This document shows positions 34,537 to 43,656 of a stretch of 49,028 bases of DNA, one piece after another. The notes beneath the pieces are model-generated. The model had not been told where the DNA came from and ran no database searches. It was given only the letters and a program-made list of their open reading frames with translations. The DNA lies in assembly GCA_949283935.1 (NCBI GenBank), contig CASDUJ010000001.1, positions 1 to 49,028 on the forward strand, read 5' to 3'. The position numbers were made by a program, and so were the translations under genes. Origin of the DNA: an uncultured bacterium. Its GTDB lineage: Bacteria; Cyanobacteriota; Vampirovibrionia; Gastranaerophilales; JAILCC01. Each line of letters starts with the position of its first letter. The stretch's first letter is position 1.

Positions 34537-34929
34537 ATGTCAGTTAGTAAAGCGGTTATATCGGGAATTGCAATAAGAGATGCTGAAAAGCGTTTTACTA
34601 GCAATGATTTGGCTGTTTTAAATTTTACTATGAATATTAACGAAGCAGAAGAAACATTGCTAAGAGTTGTAATGATGGGTAAATTAGCTGAAAATGCCGA
34701 AGGATTAATAAAAAAAGGCTCTAAAGTAACAGTAGAAGGGCGTTTGCAAACTAATACATTTAAAGATGCAAATGGAGAAGACAAAAAAATTGTTGAATTG
34801 CATGCGCAAAGTTTTGATGTAGCAGGGCAAAGTGAAATTTCTATTACTTCTTCAAGTTCTTTAGACGAAGATTATTTACCTGATGAAGTTCCTGACGAAC
34901 TTATTGGAGATGAAGAAATACCATTTTAG
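34537..34929 (+). CDS. ssb: Single-stranded DNA-binding protein
   Basis: The 130-residue protein has one OB fold (SKAVISGIAIRDAEKRFTSND, LLRVVMMGKLAENAE, KGSKVTVEGRLQTNTFKD) and an acidic tail ending DEEIPF, the tip that recruits partner repair proteins. It lies 11 bases after rpsF and is followed by rpsR. Confidence 0.95.
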   Translation: MSVSKAVISGIAIRDAEKRFTSNDLAVLNFTMNINEAEETLLRVVMMGKLAENAEGLIKKGSKVTVEGRLQTNTFKDANGEDKKIVELHAQSFDVAGQSEISITSSSSLDEDYLPDEVPDELIGDEEIPF

Positions 34930-34955
34930 AAAAATAATTAGGAAGGATAAATAAA

Positions 34956-35195
34956 ATGATTACAAACAACAAAGACCAAGCAAAGAAAAAGAAAAAAAAT
35001 TGTAGTTTTTGTGCAGACAAAATAGATTATGTTGATTACAAAGATGCACATAAATTAAAAAGATATTTAAGCGAAAGGGGTAAAATATTACCCAGACGTA
35101 TTACCGGTACTTGCGCTGAACATCAAAGACAAGTTGCCCTTGCAATAAAAAGAGCAAGAGAGGCTGCATTGATTGATTATGTTTTTGAAGGCTAA
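34956..35195 (+). CDS. rpsR: 30S ribosomal protein S18
   Basis: The 79-residue protein shows [36 protein letters not shown] in its S18 core (key run [11 protein letters not shown]). An N-terminal CSFC with a further cysteine in the core marks the zinc-binding form of S18. GGAAGGA precedes the ATG. The usual rplI is not next; a membrane protein gene follows. Confidence 0.97.
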   Translation: MITNNKDQAKKKKKNCSFCADKIDYVDYKDAHKLKRYLSERGKILPRRITGTCAEHQRQVALAIKRAREAALIDYVFEG

Positions 35196-35221
35196 TTCAT
35201 TTTAAATTTATTTAGGTAATT

Positions 35222-35665
35222 ATGGGCAGCAACGTATATAATTTTTCAAAGATTCCAAGTATGCCGGAGAGAGTTCTGTCTGCTCTGGCATATTTTAGTT
35301 GTGGTGTCGTGGGAATTATTTTAATAATTATTGCTGCGTTTATAAAAACTAATTTGAAACCTTTTGTGAAATTTAATGTTTATCAATCTATTTTTATTGC
35401 ATTTCTTTTTTGGGCACTTCAAGTAACTTTTGATTTAATTGTTGGAATTTTACAGTTTCTAAATATTATTCCTTTTGTTGGAACTTTGTTGAATAGTTTT
35501 TTTCATTTTTTGTTTTATTATTTGATGGGTTTCCCTTTATTGTTTAGTTTATCTTTGTTGTCTTTGCTTATAATTTTATTGATTTTATATCTTACGATTA
35601 TGTCTCTTTTAGGCAAAGAGCCGTATGTTCCATTTATTTCTTCTAACATAAAAAGGTTCATATAA
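35222..35665 (+). CDS. Small membrane protein, possibly Tic20/DUF4870-like
   Basis: The 147-residue product has about four hydrophobic helices. MPERVLSALAYFSCG near the start and FVKFNVYQSIFIAFLFW, then IIPFVGTLLNSFF, recall the cyanobacterial Tic20 (Ycf60) family pattern of RxLSALxY and FxRFNxxQA. DUF4870-type proteins look similar. It lies between rpsR and pth with 1 base before pth, so it is cotranscribed. Confidence 0.6.
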   Translation: MGSNVYNFSKIPSMPERVLSALAYFSCGVVGIILIIIAAFIKTNLKPFVKFNVYQSIFIAFLFWALQVTFDLIVGILQFLNIIPFVGTLLNSFFHFLFYYLMGFPLLFSLSLLSLLIILLILYLTIMSLLGKEPYVPFISSNIKRFI

Positions 35666-35666
35666 A

Positions 35667-36245
35667 ATGTATCTTGTTGTTGGATTGGGAAATTATCCAA
35701 AAGAATATGAGCTTACGCGACACAACGTAGGGTTTATGTGTTTGGATAATTTGGCCCAAAAATATAATGTAAATTTTAAAACTGAAGTCAAATTCAAAAG
35801 TGATTTTGCTTCAATTAATTTAAATGACAAAAAAATTATTTTACTGAAACCTTTAACTTTTATGAATTTATCAGGAGAAGCTGTTCAAAAAATTGTTTCA
35901 TTTTATAAAATCAAACCAGAAAATGTTCTTATTGTTTTTGATGATATTTCTTTAGATTTAGGAAAATTTCGATTTCGTTCGCTGGGAACTGATGGTGGTC
36001 ATAATGGAATAAAATCAATAATTAATTTGTTAGGTACTCAAAAATTTGACAGATTGAAAATTGGTATCGGTCCTCAACCTAAGTTTGTTAAGTCGGAAAC
36101 TTTTGTTTTGCAACATTTTTCTAATGAACAAATTTTGCTTTTAAACAAAGTTATTTGTAAATCAATTGATGCTATAGAAGATTATTTTAACTTAGGTATT
36201 TATGCTGCTCAAAACAAATATAATGGTTTAAATTTAAATGTTTAA
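35667..36245 (+). CDS. pth: Peptidyl-tRNA hydrolase
   Basis: The 192-residue enzyme frees stalled peptidyl-tRNA. The catalytic histidine is H19 in RHNVGF, with N20; FDDISLDLGKFR holds the conserved aspartates near 92-93; GGHNGIKSII is also invariant. Length and start are normal. It is the last gene of the rpsF operon and converges with the next gene. Confidence 0.97.
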   Translation: MYLVVGLGNYPKEYELTRHNVGFMCLDNLAQKYNVNFKTEVKFKSDFASINLNDKKIILLKPLTFMNLSGEAVQKIVSFYKIKPENVLIVFDDISLDLGKFRFRSLGTDGGHNGIKSIINLLGTQKFDRLKIGIGPQPKFVKSETFVLQHFSNEQILLLNKVICKSIDAIEDYFNLGIYAAQNKYNGLNLNV

Positions 36246-36247
36246 TA

Positions 36248-36472
36248 TCAATCTTCTGGTGGAATGTCATCTGTTATTGGAAGAACAAGTTTTAAATGTC
36301 GTTCAAATTTTTTATAAAAGCCACAATTTGTAACGTTTAGGCTGTCTTCTAAAAATACAACACCTAAAGAAAGGGCGTGAATTAATGGACAAGCTATGCC
36401 TTTTTGCAAATTTGCGCATGTAATACATTCATCGTCTTCTTCAATTGTTACGCAGCCATTTTCTAAGTACAT
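36248..36472 (-). CDS. Small acidic five-cysteine protein, unknown
   Basis: The 74-residue product has cysteines at 7, 16, 19, 28 and 50, with ECITCANLQKGIACPL giving a CxxC-x8-C run that may bind zinc or Fe-S. The end is acidic and proline-rich (DDIPPED). Its Cys spacing is loosely like the small protein at 4544-4807. No family is recognised. Confidence 0.6.
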   Translation of the reverse strand: MYLENGCVTIEEDDECITCANLQKGIACPLIHALSLGVVFLEDSLNVTNCGFYKKFERHLKLVLPITDDIPPED

Positions 36473-36532
36473 ATTTTTTCCTACATTTTATAATTATTAA
36501 TTTTACAACTTTTCAACTAAAACACAAAATGA

Positions 36533-38968
36533 CTATAATCTAATTATTAACTTTGCATTGTATTCAGGTTTACTTAGATTTAATGCAGGCATTTTGACGT
36601 AATTAAAAGTATCTTTTATTGATTTTAGTATGATGTCATCAATTTGTTTGGAACCACTTGAACTTTCTATTGTTGTTTTTGATACTGTTCCATCTTTTTT
36701 GTAATTTATAACAACTACTACGTTATCTTTAAAGCTTGGTTCTGTAGCTGCCATAAGATCTTGTGATAGAGCATTTTTAATAGATTTTCCTGCAATTGTA
36801 AAATATCTTTTCACTTCAGGATTTTCTACTAAAGTTTCTGATACTTCCCAAGATATTTTAGATATTCTTACCCCATTAAAATCTTTTGCTAATGCATTTG
36901 CTATTACATCATTTATGTTTTTAGGTTTGGGAGGTTTCACTGTTGTAGGAATGTTTGGTAGTTCCGGTGTATTTGGTGCAGGCGGAATCTTGATTTTATC
37001 TGAGTTTGTATTATTTGTAATTTTTTCAGCAGTAGTTGTAGATTTAGCAGGCTGATTTGAATCAGTAACTGTAGGTGGTGGTGCTATATTGTTTTCAGAT
37101 GGAGCTTGTTCTTCTGCTTTTTGAGCTTCGTCAATGTTTTCGGAAGTTGGGGCAGGAGGAAGAAGCAAATCTTCTTCCGATAAACCGTTTATTTCTTGAG
37201 ATGTGCCAAGTTTTGATAATATTGTATCTTTGTACATATATGTTCCATATGCACCTAATGCTATAACTATAAAACTTGCTAGCAATATTTTACTTGCTGG
37301 AGAGGAAGAAGATTTTGTTAAATTTTGATTTTCTTGTATCGCATTAGAATATGGCTGTTCAGTTTGATTAGAAAAAGCGTTGTTCATATCTACATTTGCT
37401 TCAATAATTGGTGATTCTTCTGATTGATCTGCCAATATTTCTTCTTTTGTTTCAGAAATGTCTGTATTTGTGTTTTCTTGTATTTCATTAATATTCGCTT
37501 CTTCTTGCGATATTGGATTTTGTTCATCTAAAGATGATTGTTCTTCAATTTGTTGGTTCTCATCTGCAATTTCTGACAAAAATGAAAACAAATCTTCTTC
37601 ATCTTCTGTGGAAATTTCTTCTTGTTCTTCTTGAGAACTTGTTGTTTCAGGAGAAAGTGATTGAATTTCTGATGATTCTGCAGGTAAATCAGAAACTTCT
37701 TCTATTGTTTCTGTTTCATTTTCTTCTTCTAATAAATCAAATGATGTATCTTCTGCTATATCTAAAAAATCATCATCGGAGTCTTCTTCAAGTGATAGAA
37801 TTTCTGAATCTTCTTGAGAAAATTCATCTAAGTTTTGTTCTTCTCCTAGTTCCAAAATATCTTCTTGTTCATCTGTATCTTCGAGAGATAATTCTTCTTC
37901 ATTTTCTACTAAATTCTTATCATCTAAGTTTCCTTCAGGTTCATTTTCCGAAAGATCAATAATTTCATCTTGTGCTTCAGCTTCTAAGTTTAATTCTATA
38001 TTTTCTGCTAGTTGTTCGGATGATGTTTCTTCTGCAATATTTTCTGCTGCTTCATTGCTTTCGTAAAATTTATGTTCAACGGCTGTTTCGGGATATACTT
38101 GTTCTTCTTGATTAGATTCCTGTACGATTTCAGATTCTTCTTTGTTTGTTTCAGAAATAGCATCAATAATAAAATTGCTTCTGTTAAATGTTTCAATTTT
38201 TGTTTGTGGTTCATCAGATTTTGATTCTTCTGACATTGTTTCTTCTAGTATTTCTACGGGGTGTTCTTCTTGTGGGGCATCTTGCAAAAGTGTTTTTTCT
38301 ATTTCTGAGTTTCCTGCTATAGATATAAAATTACAATTCAAAGCGTAAAAAAGTTTGTAATTCTTTCTTACTTCCTTGCTCAACAATAAATATTTTAAAA
38401 AGAAACGCTTGCCTTCTTCAGATAAATCATTATCTATGTAAGCAAGAATTAATTGTTGTGTTGTTTCAAGTATATTGTCTGCAAAAATTGCTTTGTTAGT
38501 TTTTTTAGTTTGAATAATTTCTGTAAGATTATCTGCAGAATTCAATAAAATTTTTGGTATTGACAAATTATTTAGATCTATTTCTTGGATATAACCAATT
38601 ATCTCCATTTTTGTAAGATTTTTATTAAAATTAACAAATATAAACAAATCAGGTTTGTAGTTAAATTGTTTGTATATTTGGGGAATATAAACGTTTGTGT
38701 TTTTCGATTTATCAATTGTAGGAATAATATGTACAGATAATGAATTAATCTCAAAATCAATAACAGCAAGATCTTCATTTGCTATGGGTAAAGTGTATAT
38801 GGAATATGTGTTGTCTGCAATTAAATCATCAAAATCCATATACCTATTTAATGCTGTTTTTATAAGTTCTGCTATGTAGTATCTTTTCTGAGTGTCCTTG
38901 TCTATTATTAATTTTTGAGTTTCTATCTCTATTGTTCTGTCTTGTTTTTTTATATCCAATATAGGCAT
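36533..38968 (-). CDS. Large TonB-like protein with acidic central region
   Basis: The 811-residue product has a folded N-terminal part of about 230 residues, then a long Glu/Ser-rich low-complexity stretch (about 230-530), one membrane helix near 558-582 (ILLASFIVIALGAYGTYMY), a Pro-rich spacer (PPAPNTPELPNIP, VKPPKPK) and a C-terminal TonB-like domain (about 700-811: NVVVVINYKKDGTVSKTTIESSSG). Most of the protein is therefore predicted on the cytoplasmic side. ExbB/ExbD genes are not in the window. GAGGGAG precedes the ATG. Similarity to TonB is by pattern at the end only. Confidence 0.7.
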   Translation of the reverse strand: MPILDIKKQDRTIEIETQKLIIDKDTQKRYYIAELIKTALNRYMDFDDLIADNTYSIYTLPIANEDLAVIDFEINSLSVHIIPTIDKSKNTNVYIPQIYKQFNYKPDLFIFVNFNKNLTKMEIIGYIQEIDLNNLSIPKILLNSADNLTEIIQTKKTNKAIFADNILETTQQLILAYIDNDLSEEGKRFFLKYLLLSKEVRKNYKLFYALNCNFISIAGNSEIEKTLLQDAPQEEHPVEILEETMSEESKSDEPQTKIETFNRSNFIIDAISETNKEESEIVQESNQEEQVYPETAVEHKFYESNEAAENIAEETSSEQLAENIELNLEAEAQDEIIDLSENEPEGNLDDKNLVENEEELSLEDTDEQEDILELGEEQNLDEFSQEDSEILSLEEDSDDDFLDIAEDTSFDLLEEENETETIEEVSDLPAESSEIQSLSPETTSSQEEQEEISTEDEEDLFSFLSEIADENQQIEEQSSLDEQNPISQEEANINEIQENTNTDISETKEEILADQSEESPIIEANVDMNNAFSNQTEQPYSNAIQENQNLTKSSSSPASKILLASFIVIALGAYGTYMYKDTILSKLGTSQEINGLSEEDLLLPPAPTSENIDEAQKAEEQAPSENNIAPPPTVTDSNQPAKSTTTAEKITNNTNSDKIKIPPAPNTPELPNIPTTVKPPKPKNINDVIANALAKDFNGVRISKISWEVSETLVENPEVKRYFTIAGKSIKNALSQDLMAATEPSFKDNVVVVINYKKDGTVSKTTIESSSGSKQIDDIILKSIKDTFNYVKMPALNLSKPEYNAKLIIRL

Positions 38969-39061
38969 GAAATTCTCCCTCGTATATTATTCCTAATTAC
39001 TTAGAGAGCAAAAAAAAAAAAATATTCCAAAAATATAAAAAATCCAACAAATAAATTAGGT

Positions 39062-39295
39062 CTATTTTGTTTGCCAGTATGAAATCAAATGTCTGTTTAA
39101 AAAATTAATGATAATATTATCTTTTTTGTCATCAATCTTAAAAATTACTCGATGTCTTTGGATATCAACTGTGGCAAGACCATTATTTTTCATTACAGCT
39201 TCATGCAATCTTGCAAGTTTTTGTATTTTATCTCTTTCAAGATTGTTCAAATCTATGTTAAAAGTTCCCTTAAAATTAATTTTATTTATTCTCAA
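39062..39295 (-). CDS. Small protein with N-terminal NFKG motif
   Basis: The 77-residue product starts at TTG with AAAGG upstream. MRINKINFKGTFNIDLNN carries the FKG motif at 8-10 and is followed by a helix (ERDKIQKLARLHEAVMKN) and a short strand-rich part (TVDIQRHRVIFKIDDKK). Function is unknown. It lies 63 bases after the end of carB, on the same strand. Confidence 0.6.
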   Translation of the reverse strand: MRINKINFKGTFNIDLNNLERDKIQKLARLHEAVMKNNGLATVDIQRHRVIFKIDDKKDNIIINFLNRHLISYWQTK

Positions 39296-39358
39296 AATAA
39301 AATACCTTTTTTCTTTTACTTATGTATAAAAACATATAAAGTAATATTTTGTCAATTC

Positions 39359-42300
39359 TTACACATCTAATGGAATTTTTTTATATTCTTTAATTTCATT
39401 ATATGTTAGCCCATGATTTTCTAGATAATAAAACATAGCTTTTAAATAAGCTCTAGCTGTGTCAACACTTGTAAAACAAGGAGTAGAATACATTTCTGCA
39501 ATGGTTCTTATCAAAAAACCTCTGTTTTGAGAACCTACTCTTGCTCCATGTCCACTTGTTGTTGGAGTATTTATTACAAAACTAAGACGTTTAAGTTTCA
39601 TGTCTTCTTGAATTTTTCGTAAATCAAAATTTTCAATTTCTTTCGATTCAATACCATTTTCTTTTAAATATTTATGTGTTCCGGTTGTCGCAACAATTCT
39701 AAAACCTAAGTCATATAATGTTTTTGCTATATCTAAAGATTGCGTTTTAAAATGATCATTTAAAGATAATAAAACATCACCTCTGTGGGATGGAAATTTA
39801 TATCCGGCAGCTAAGAAACCTTTGATAAGCGCTTTTTCATAAATAGTATCTATTCCGAGAACTTCTCCTGTTGATTTCATTTCTGGAGCTAAGGCAGGGT
39901 CAATTCTGTTCAGCTTTTGAAATGAAAATACCGGCACTTTTACGCAAACAAGTTTTGTTTTTTCTGCTAGTCCAGGTTTTAGACCTTGTTCTTTTAAATT
40001 CTTTCCAAATGCAATGTTCATGGCTATATCTACCATGTTAATCCCTGTAACTTTACTCATAATGGGAACAGTTCTAGAAGCTCTAGGATTAACTTCAATT
40101 ACATAAGCTACATCATCTTTCAAAACAAATTGAATATTCATTAATCCTCTAACATTTAAGGCTTTTGCAATTTTTTCTGTGTATTCTGTAAGTTTTTGTA
40201 TAATTTCCGGCTTAACCTTTTGGGTAGGATATATAGCCATACTGTCTCCACTATGTACGCCTGCCCTTTCTATGTGTTCGGTTATCCCAGGAATCAAAAT
40301 GTTTTCTCCATCTGAAATTGCATCTATTTCAACTTCTTTTCCTTCTATGTATTGATCAATTAATATAGGATGTTCATCAGAAAATTTAAGCGCAGACTGA
40401 AAATATGCTGTTAATTCTTCTGTGTCATAAACAACTTGCATTCCCCTCCCTCCTATTACATAAGAAGGTCTTACTAAAAGAGGAAAACCTAATTCTTCTG
40501 CAGCTTTTAGCATTTCTTCTTCTGTTCTTACTGCTTTACCTTTAGGTTGAGGAATATCTAAATCATTAAGTAATTTTTCAAATAATTTACGGTCTTCTGC
40601 CTTGTTTATTGCTTCTAAACTTGTTCCTATTATTTTTACTCCTCTTTCTGCAAGTTGTGAAGCTAAATTTATTGCAGTTTGTCCTCCAAATTGCACAACT
40701 ACTCCTATTGGTTTTTCGTTTTCTATCACGTTCATTATTGTTTCAATATGCATAGGTTCAAAAAATAATTTGTCTGCTACATCAAAATCTGTCGAAAGAG
40801 TTTCCGGATTAGAGTTTATCATTATTGATTTGTAACCGTTATTTTTTACGCTCCATGCACAATGAACTGAACAATAATCAAATTCTATACCTTGACCTAT
40901 TCTTATTGGACCTGAGCCTAAAATTACTATGCTTTTTTCTTTTGTGTTGGGTTCAGCTTCATTAAATTCATTGTAAGTTGAATAGTAATAAGGAGTATAT
41001 GCTTCAAATTCTCCAGCGCAAGTGTCAACCATTTTGAAAGAAGCTTTAATGTTATTTTCCTTTCTTAGCTTTTCTACGTCAATCAATTTTTTTCTAGAAA
41101 ATACTGCAATTTCTGTATCTAAAAATCCTAATTCTTTCCCCTTCAAATATAGTTCTTTTGTTAGTGGTTCAGATTTTAATTTTTGTTCAAAATTTACTAA
41201 ATTAAATATTTTCGAAATAAACCATTTGTCTATTTTGGTAATGTCACTAATTTCTTCAATTTCTATTCCTCTGTTTAATGCTTCTGCTACCCTAAAAATT
41301 CTCCTGTCATCTTGTACGTGCAATAAAGCTAAAAGTTCATCTGTTGAAAGTTCATTGAATCTTCTGCGAAATAATCCTGCGTTTTTATCTTCTAAAGAAT
41401 TAATTGCTTTTTTGAAAGAACTTTCAAAAGTTCTTCCTATTGCCATAATTTCCCCTGTAGCTTTCATTTTTGTACCCAAAAGTCTGTCTCCTGATTCAAA
41501 TTTATCAAAAGGCCATTTGGGAATTTTTGTTACTACATAATCTATTGCAGGTTCAAATGCCGCAACTGTTTTGTGGGTAATTGCATTCTTTAGTTCATGT
41601 AAATAATAACCTATGGCAATTTTTGTTGTTATTCTTGCTATTGGGTATCCTGTCGCTTTCGAAGCGAGAGCTGAGGAGCGGCTTACTCTTGGATTTACTT
41701 CAATTACGTAATATTGATTGCTCGTGGGATCAAGTGCAAATTGAACGTTACAACCTCCTTCTATTTTTAATGCTCGGATTATTTTTATGGCTGAGCTTCT
41801 TAGCATTTGACATTCTTTGTTTGTTAATGTTTGTGTCGGGGCTACAACTATACTGTCTCCTGTGTGTATTCCTATTGGGTCAACATTTTCCATATTGCAT
41901 ATTATTATGCAAGTATCATTTGCATCTCGCATAACTTCGTATTCAATTTCTTTATAACCTGCTATGCTTTTTTCAATAAGTATTTGGTTAATTGGACTGC
42001 GAAGTAAACCTGTGTGCACAATTGCTTGAAATTCTTTTTTGTTTGTCGCTATACCTCCACCAGAACCTCCTAAAGTAAAAGCTGGTCTGATAATTAATGG
42101 AAACCCTATTTTATCCGCAAAATCTTGTGCATCATCAAAATTTGAAACTGTTATGCTTTCAGGTACAGGTTCGTTGATTTCAACCATAAGTTGTTTAAAT
42201 AATTCTCTGTCTTCAGCGTTTTTAATTGCTTCTATACTTGTTCCAAGAAGTTTTACTTTAAATTTTTCAAGTATTCCTTTTTGATAAAGTTTTACTGCCA

Positions 42301-42592
42301 TATTTAAACCCGTTTGCCCGCCTAATGATGCTATAAGTCCATCAGGCTTTTCTTTGGCAATTATTTCCTCTAAAGCTTCAATCGTAATAGGTTCTATATA
42401 AACTTTGTCAGCAATTTCTTCATCTGTCATTATTGTAGCAGGATTTGAATTTACTAAAACTACTTCTATTTTTTCTTCTTTTAAAGCTCTGCAAGCTTGT
42501 ACACCTGCGTAATCAAATTCTGCTGCTTGCCCAATCACTATAGGACCTGAGCCTATTACTAATACTTTTTTTATTTTTAAATTTTTTGGCAT
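39359..42592 (-). CDS. carB: Carbamoyl-phosphate synthase large subunit
   Basis: The 1077-residue protein makes carbamoyl phosphate from bicarbonate, ammonia and two ATP. Its two homologous halves each begin with the same ATP-grasp pattern (VLVIGSGPIVIGQAAEFDYA and IVILGSGPIRIGQGIEFDYC). GGSGGGIA and VIEVNPRVSRSSALASKATG lie in the first half, with VIEVNPRASRTVPIMSK in the second; an MGS-like allosteric domain ends the protein. It overlaps carA by 16 bases. Confidence 0.98.
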   Translation of the reverse strand: MPKNLKIKKVLVIGSGPIVIGQAAEFDYAGVQACRALKEEKIEVVLVNSNPATIMTDEEIADKVYIEPITIEALEEIIAKEKPDGLIASLGGQTGLNMAVKLYQKGILEKFKVKLLGTSIEAIKNAEDRELFKQLMVEINEPVPESITVSNFDDAQDFADKIGFPLIIRPAFTLGGSGGGIATNKKEFQAIVHTGLLRSPINQILIEKSIAGYKEIEYEVMRDANDTCIIICNMENVDPIGIHTGDSIVVAPTQTLTNKECQMLRSSAIKIIRALKIEGGCNVQFALDPTSNQYYVIEVNPRVSRSSALASKATGYPIARITTKIAIGYYLHELKNAITHKTVAAFEPAIDYVVTKIPKWPFDKFESGDRLLGTKMKATGEIMAIGRTFESSFKKAINSLEDKNAGLFRRRFNELSTDELLALLHVQDDRRIFRVAEALNRGIEIEEISDITKIDKWFISKIFNLVNFEQKLKSEPLTKELYLKGKELGFLDTEIAVFSRKKLIDVEKLRKENNIKASFKMVDTCAGEFEAYTPYYYSTYNEFNEAEPNTKEKSIVILGSGPIRIGQGIEFDYCSVHCAWSVKNNGYKSIMINSNPETLSTDFDVADKLFFEPMHIETIMNVIENEKPIGVVVQFGGQTAINLASQLAERGVKIIGTSLEAINKAEDRKLFEKLLNDLDIPQPKGKAVRTEEEMLKAAEELGFPLLVRPSYVIGGRGMQVVYDTEELTAYFQSALKFSDEHPILIDQYIEGKEVEIDAISDGENILIPGITEHIERAGVHSGDSMAIYPTQKVKPEIIQKLTEYTEKIAKALNVRGLMNIQFVLKDDVAYVIEVNPRASRTVPIMSKVTGINMVDIAMNIAFGKNLKEQGLKPGLAEKTKLVCVKVPVFSFQKLNRIDPALAPEMKSTGEVLGIDTIYEKALIKGFLAAGYKFPSHRGDVLLSLNDHFKTQSLDIAKTLYDLGFRIVATTGTHKYLKENGIESKEIENFDLRKIQEDMKLKRLSFVINTPTTSGHGARVGSQNRGFLIRTIAEMYSTPCFTSVDTARAYLKAMFYYLENHGLTYNEIKEYKKIPLDV

Positions 42593-43656
42593 TTCTTGAA
42601 TCCTTCTATTTGTTTAATCCAGCTTCTAAATATTCCTTCTGCATCAGTTGGACCTGGAGAAGCTTCGGGATGAAATTGTACCGCTTCTATTTTTAATTCC
42701 GGACAGCTAAATCCTTCTGTTGTTCCATCATTTAAATTTTCATATGTCACATTTATATTTGCGGGAAGTGATTTTTTTTCAACTGCATATCCATGGTTTT
42801 GTGATGTAAGTAAAACTTTTTGGCTTTTGAGATTTATTACAGGGTGATTCCCACCCCTGTGACCATATTTTAATTTATAAGTAGTGCCTCCTAATGCTAT
42901 GCAAAGAATTTGATATCCTAAACATATTCCATACAATGGAATTTTTCCTATTAGTTCTTTTGTCATTTCTATAGCTTGTTTCGCATCTTGAGGATCTCCA
43001 GGGCCGTTTGAAAGTAAAATTGCATCAGGCATTTCTTTTAATAACTCTTCTGAATTTACTGTTGGCGGGTAAACTTTTATATCACAATCTAAATTAATAA
43101 GATTTTTTAATATACTGTTTTTTATTCCGAAATCTACAACTGTAATTTGCGGTCCTGTACCTGAAATGTGATAATATTCTCCTTTTGATGCAAATTTTGC
43201 AATGTCTTTGCTCATTTTCCAATTAGATAGTTTTTCTTTCATTTCTTCTGTTATTTCTTCTGTTGTAATTAAACAAGACATTGTACCTTTTTCTCTTATA
43301 ATCGTTGTGATTTTTCTTGTGTCAACATTGGATATTCCAATAATGTTATTTTCTTTTAAATAGTTAGAAAGCGTTTGAGTGCTTTTATAGTGACTTTCTT
43401 GCTTGCAATAATTCTTTACAACAAAACCTTTTGCAAAAACTCTTTCGTTTTCAAAATCTGTTTGGTTTATTCCGTAATTTCCTATCTCCGGGTATGTCAT
43501 TACTATTATTTGTTCAGCGTAAGATGGATCTGTTAAAATTTCTTGGTAACCTGCCATTGAAGTATTAAAACATATTTCTCCATATGCAGTTCCTTGAGCT
43601 CCTATAGAAATTCCTTCAAAAATATATTTGTTGTCTAAAAGTAGTTTAGCATTCAT
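42577..43656 (-). CDS. carA: Carbamoyl-phosphate synthase small subunit
   Basis: The 359-residue glutaminase feeds ammonia to CarB. The N-terminal domain has the YGEICFNTSMAGYQEILTDPS signature; the class I amidotransferase nucleophile is C245 in YGICLGYQ and the His-Glu pair lies in VQFHPEASPGP. It starts 11 bases inside the end of pyrF and AGAGG precedes its ATG. Confidence 0.98.
   Translation of the reverse strand: MNAKLLLDNKYIFEGISIGAQGTAYGEICFNTSMAGYQEILTDPSYAEQIIVMTYPEIGNYGINQTDFENERVFAKGFVVKNYCKQESHYKSTQTLSNYLKENNIIGISNVDTRKITTIIREKGTMSCLITTEEITEEMKEKLSNWKMSKDIAKFASKGEYYHISGTGPQITVVDFGIKNSILKNLINLDCDIKVYPPTVNSEELLKEMPDAILLSNGPGDPQDAKQAIEMTKELIGKIPLYGICLGYQILCIALGGTTYKLKYGHRGGNHPVINLKSQKVLLTSQNHGYAVEKKSLPANINVTYENLNDGTTEGFSCPELKIEAVQFHPEASPGPTDAEGIFRSWIKQIEGFKKCQKI

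Noticed and set aside
41022-41540. A 172-codon plus-strand open frame
   Set aside because: It is antisense to the middle of carB, and such frames are frequent in A+T-rich genes.
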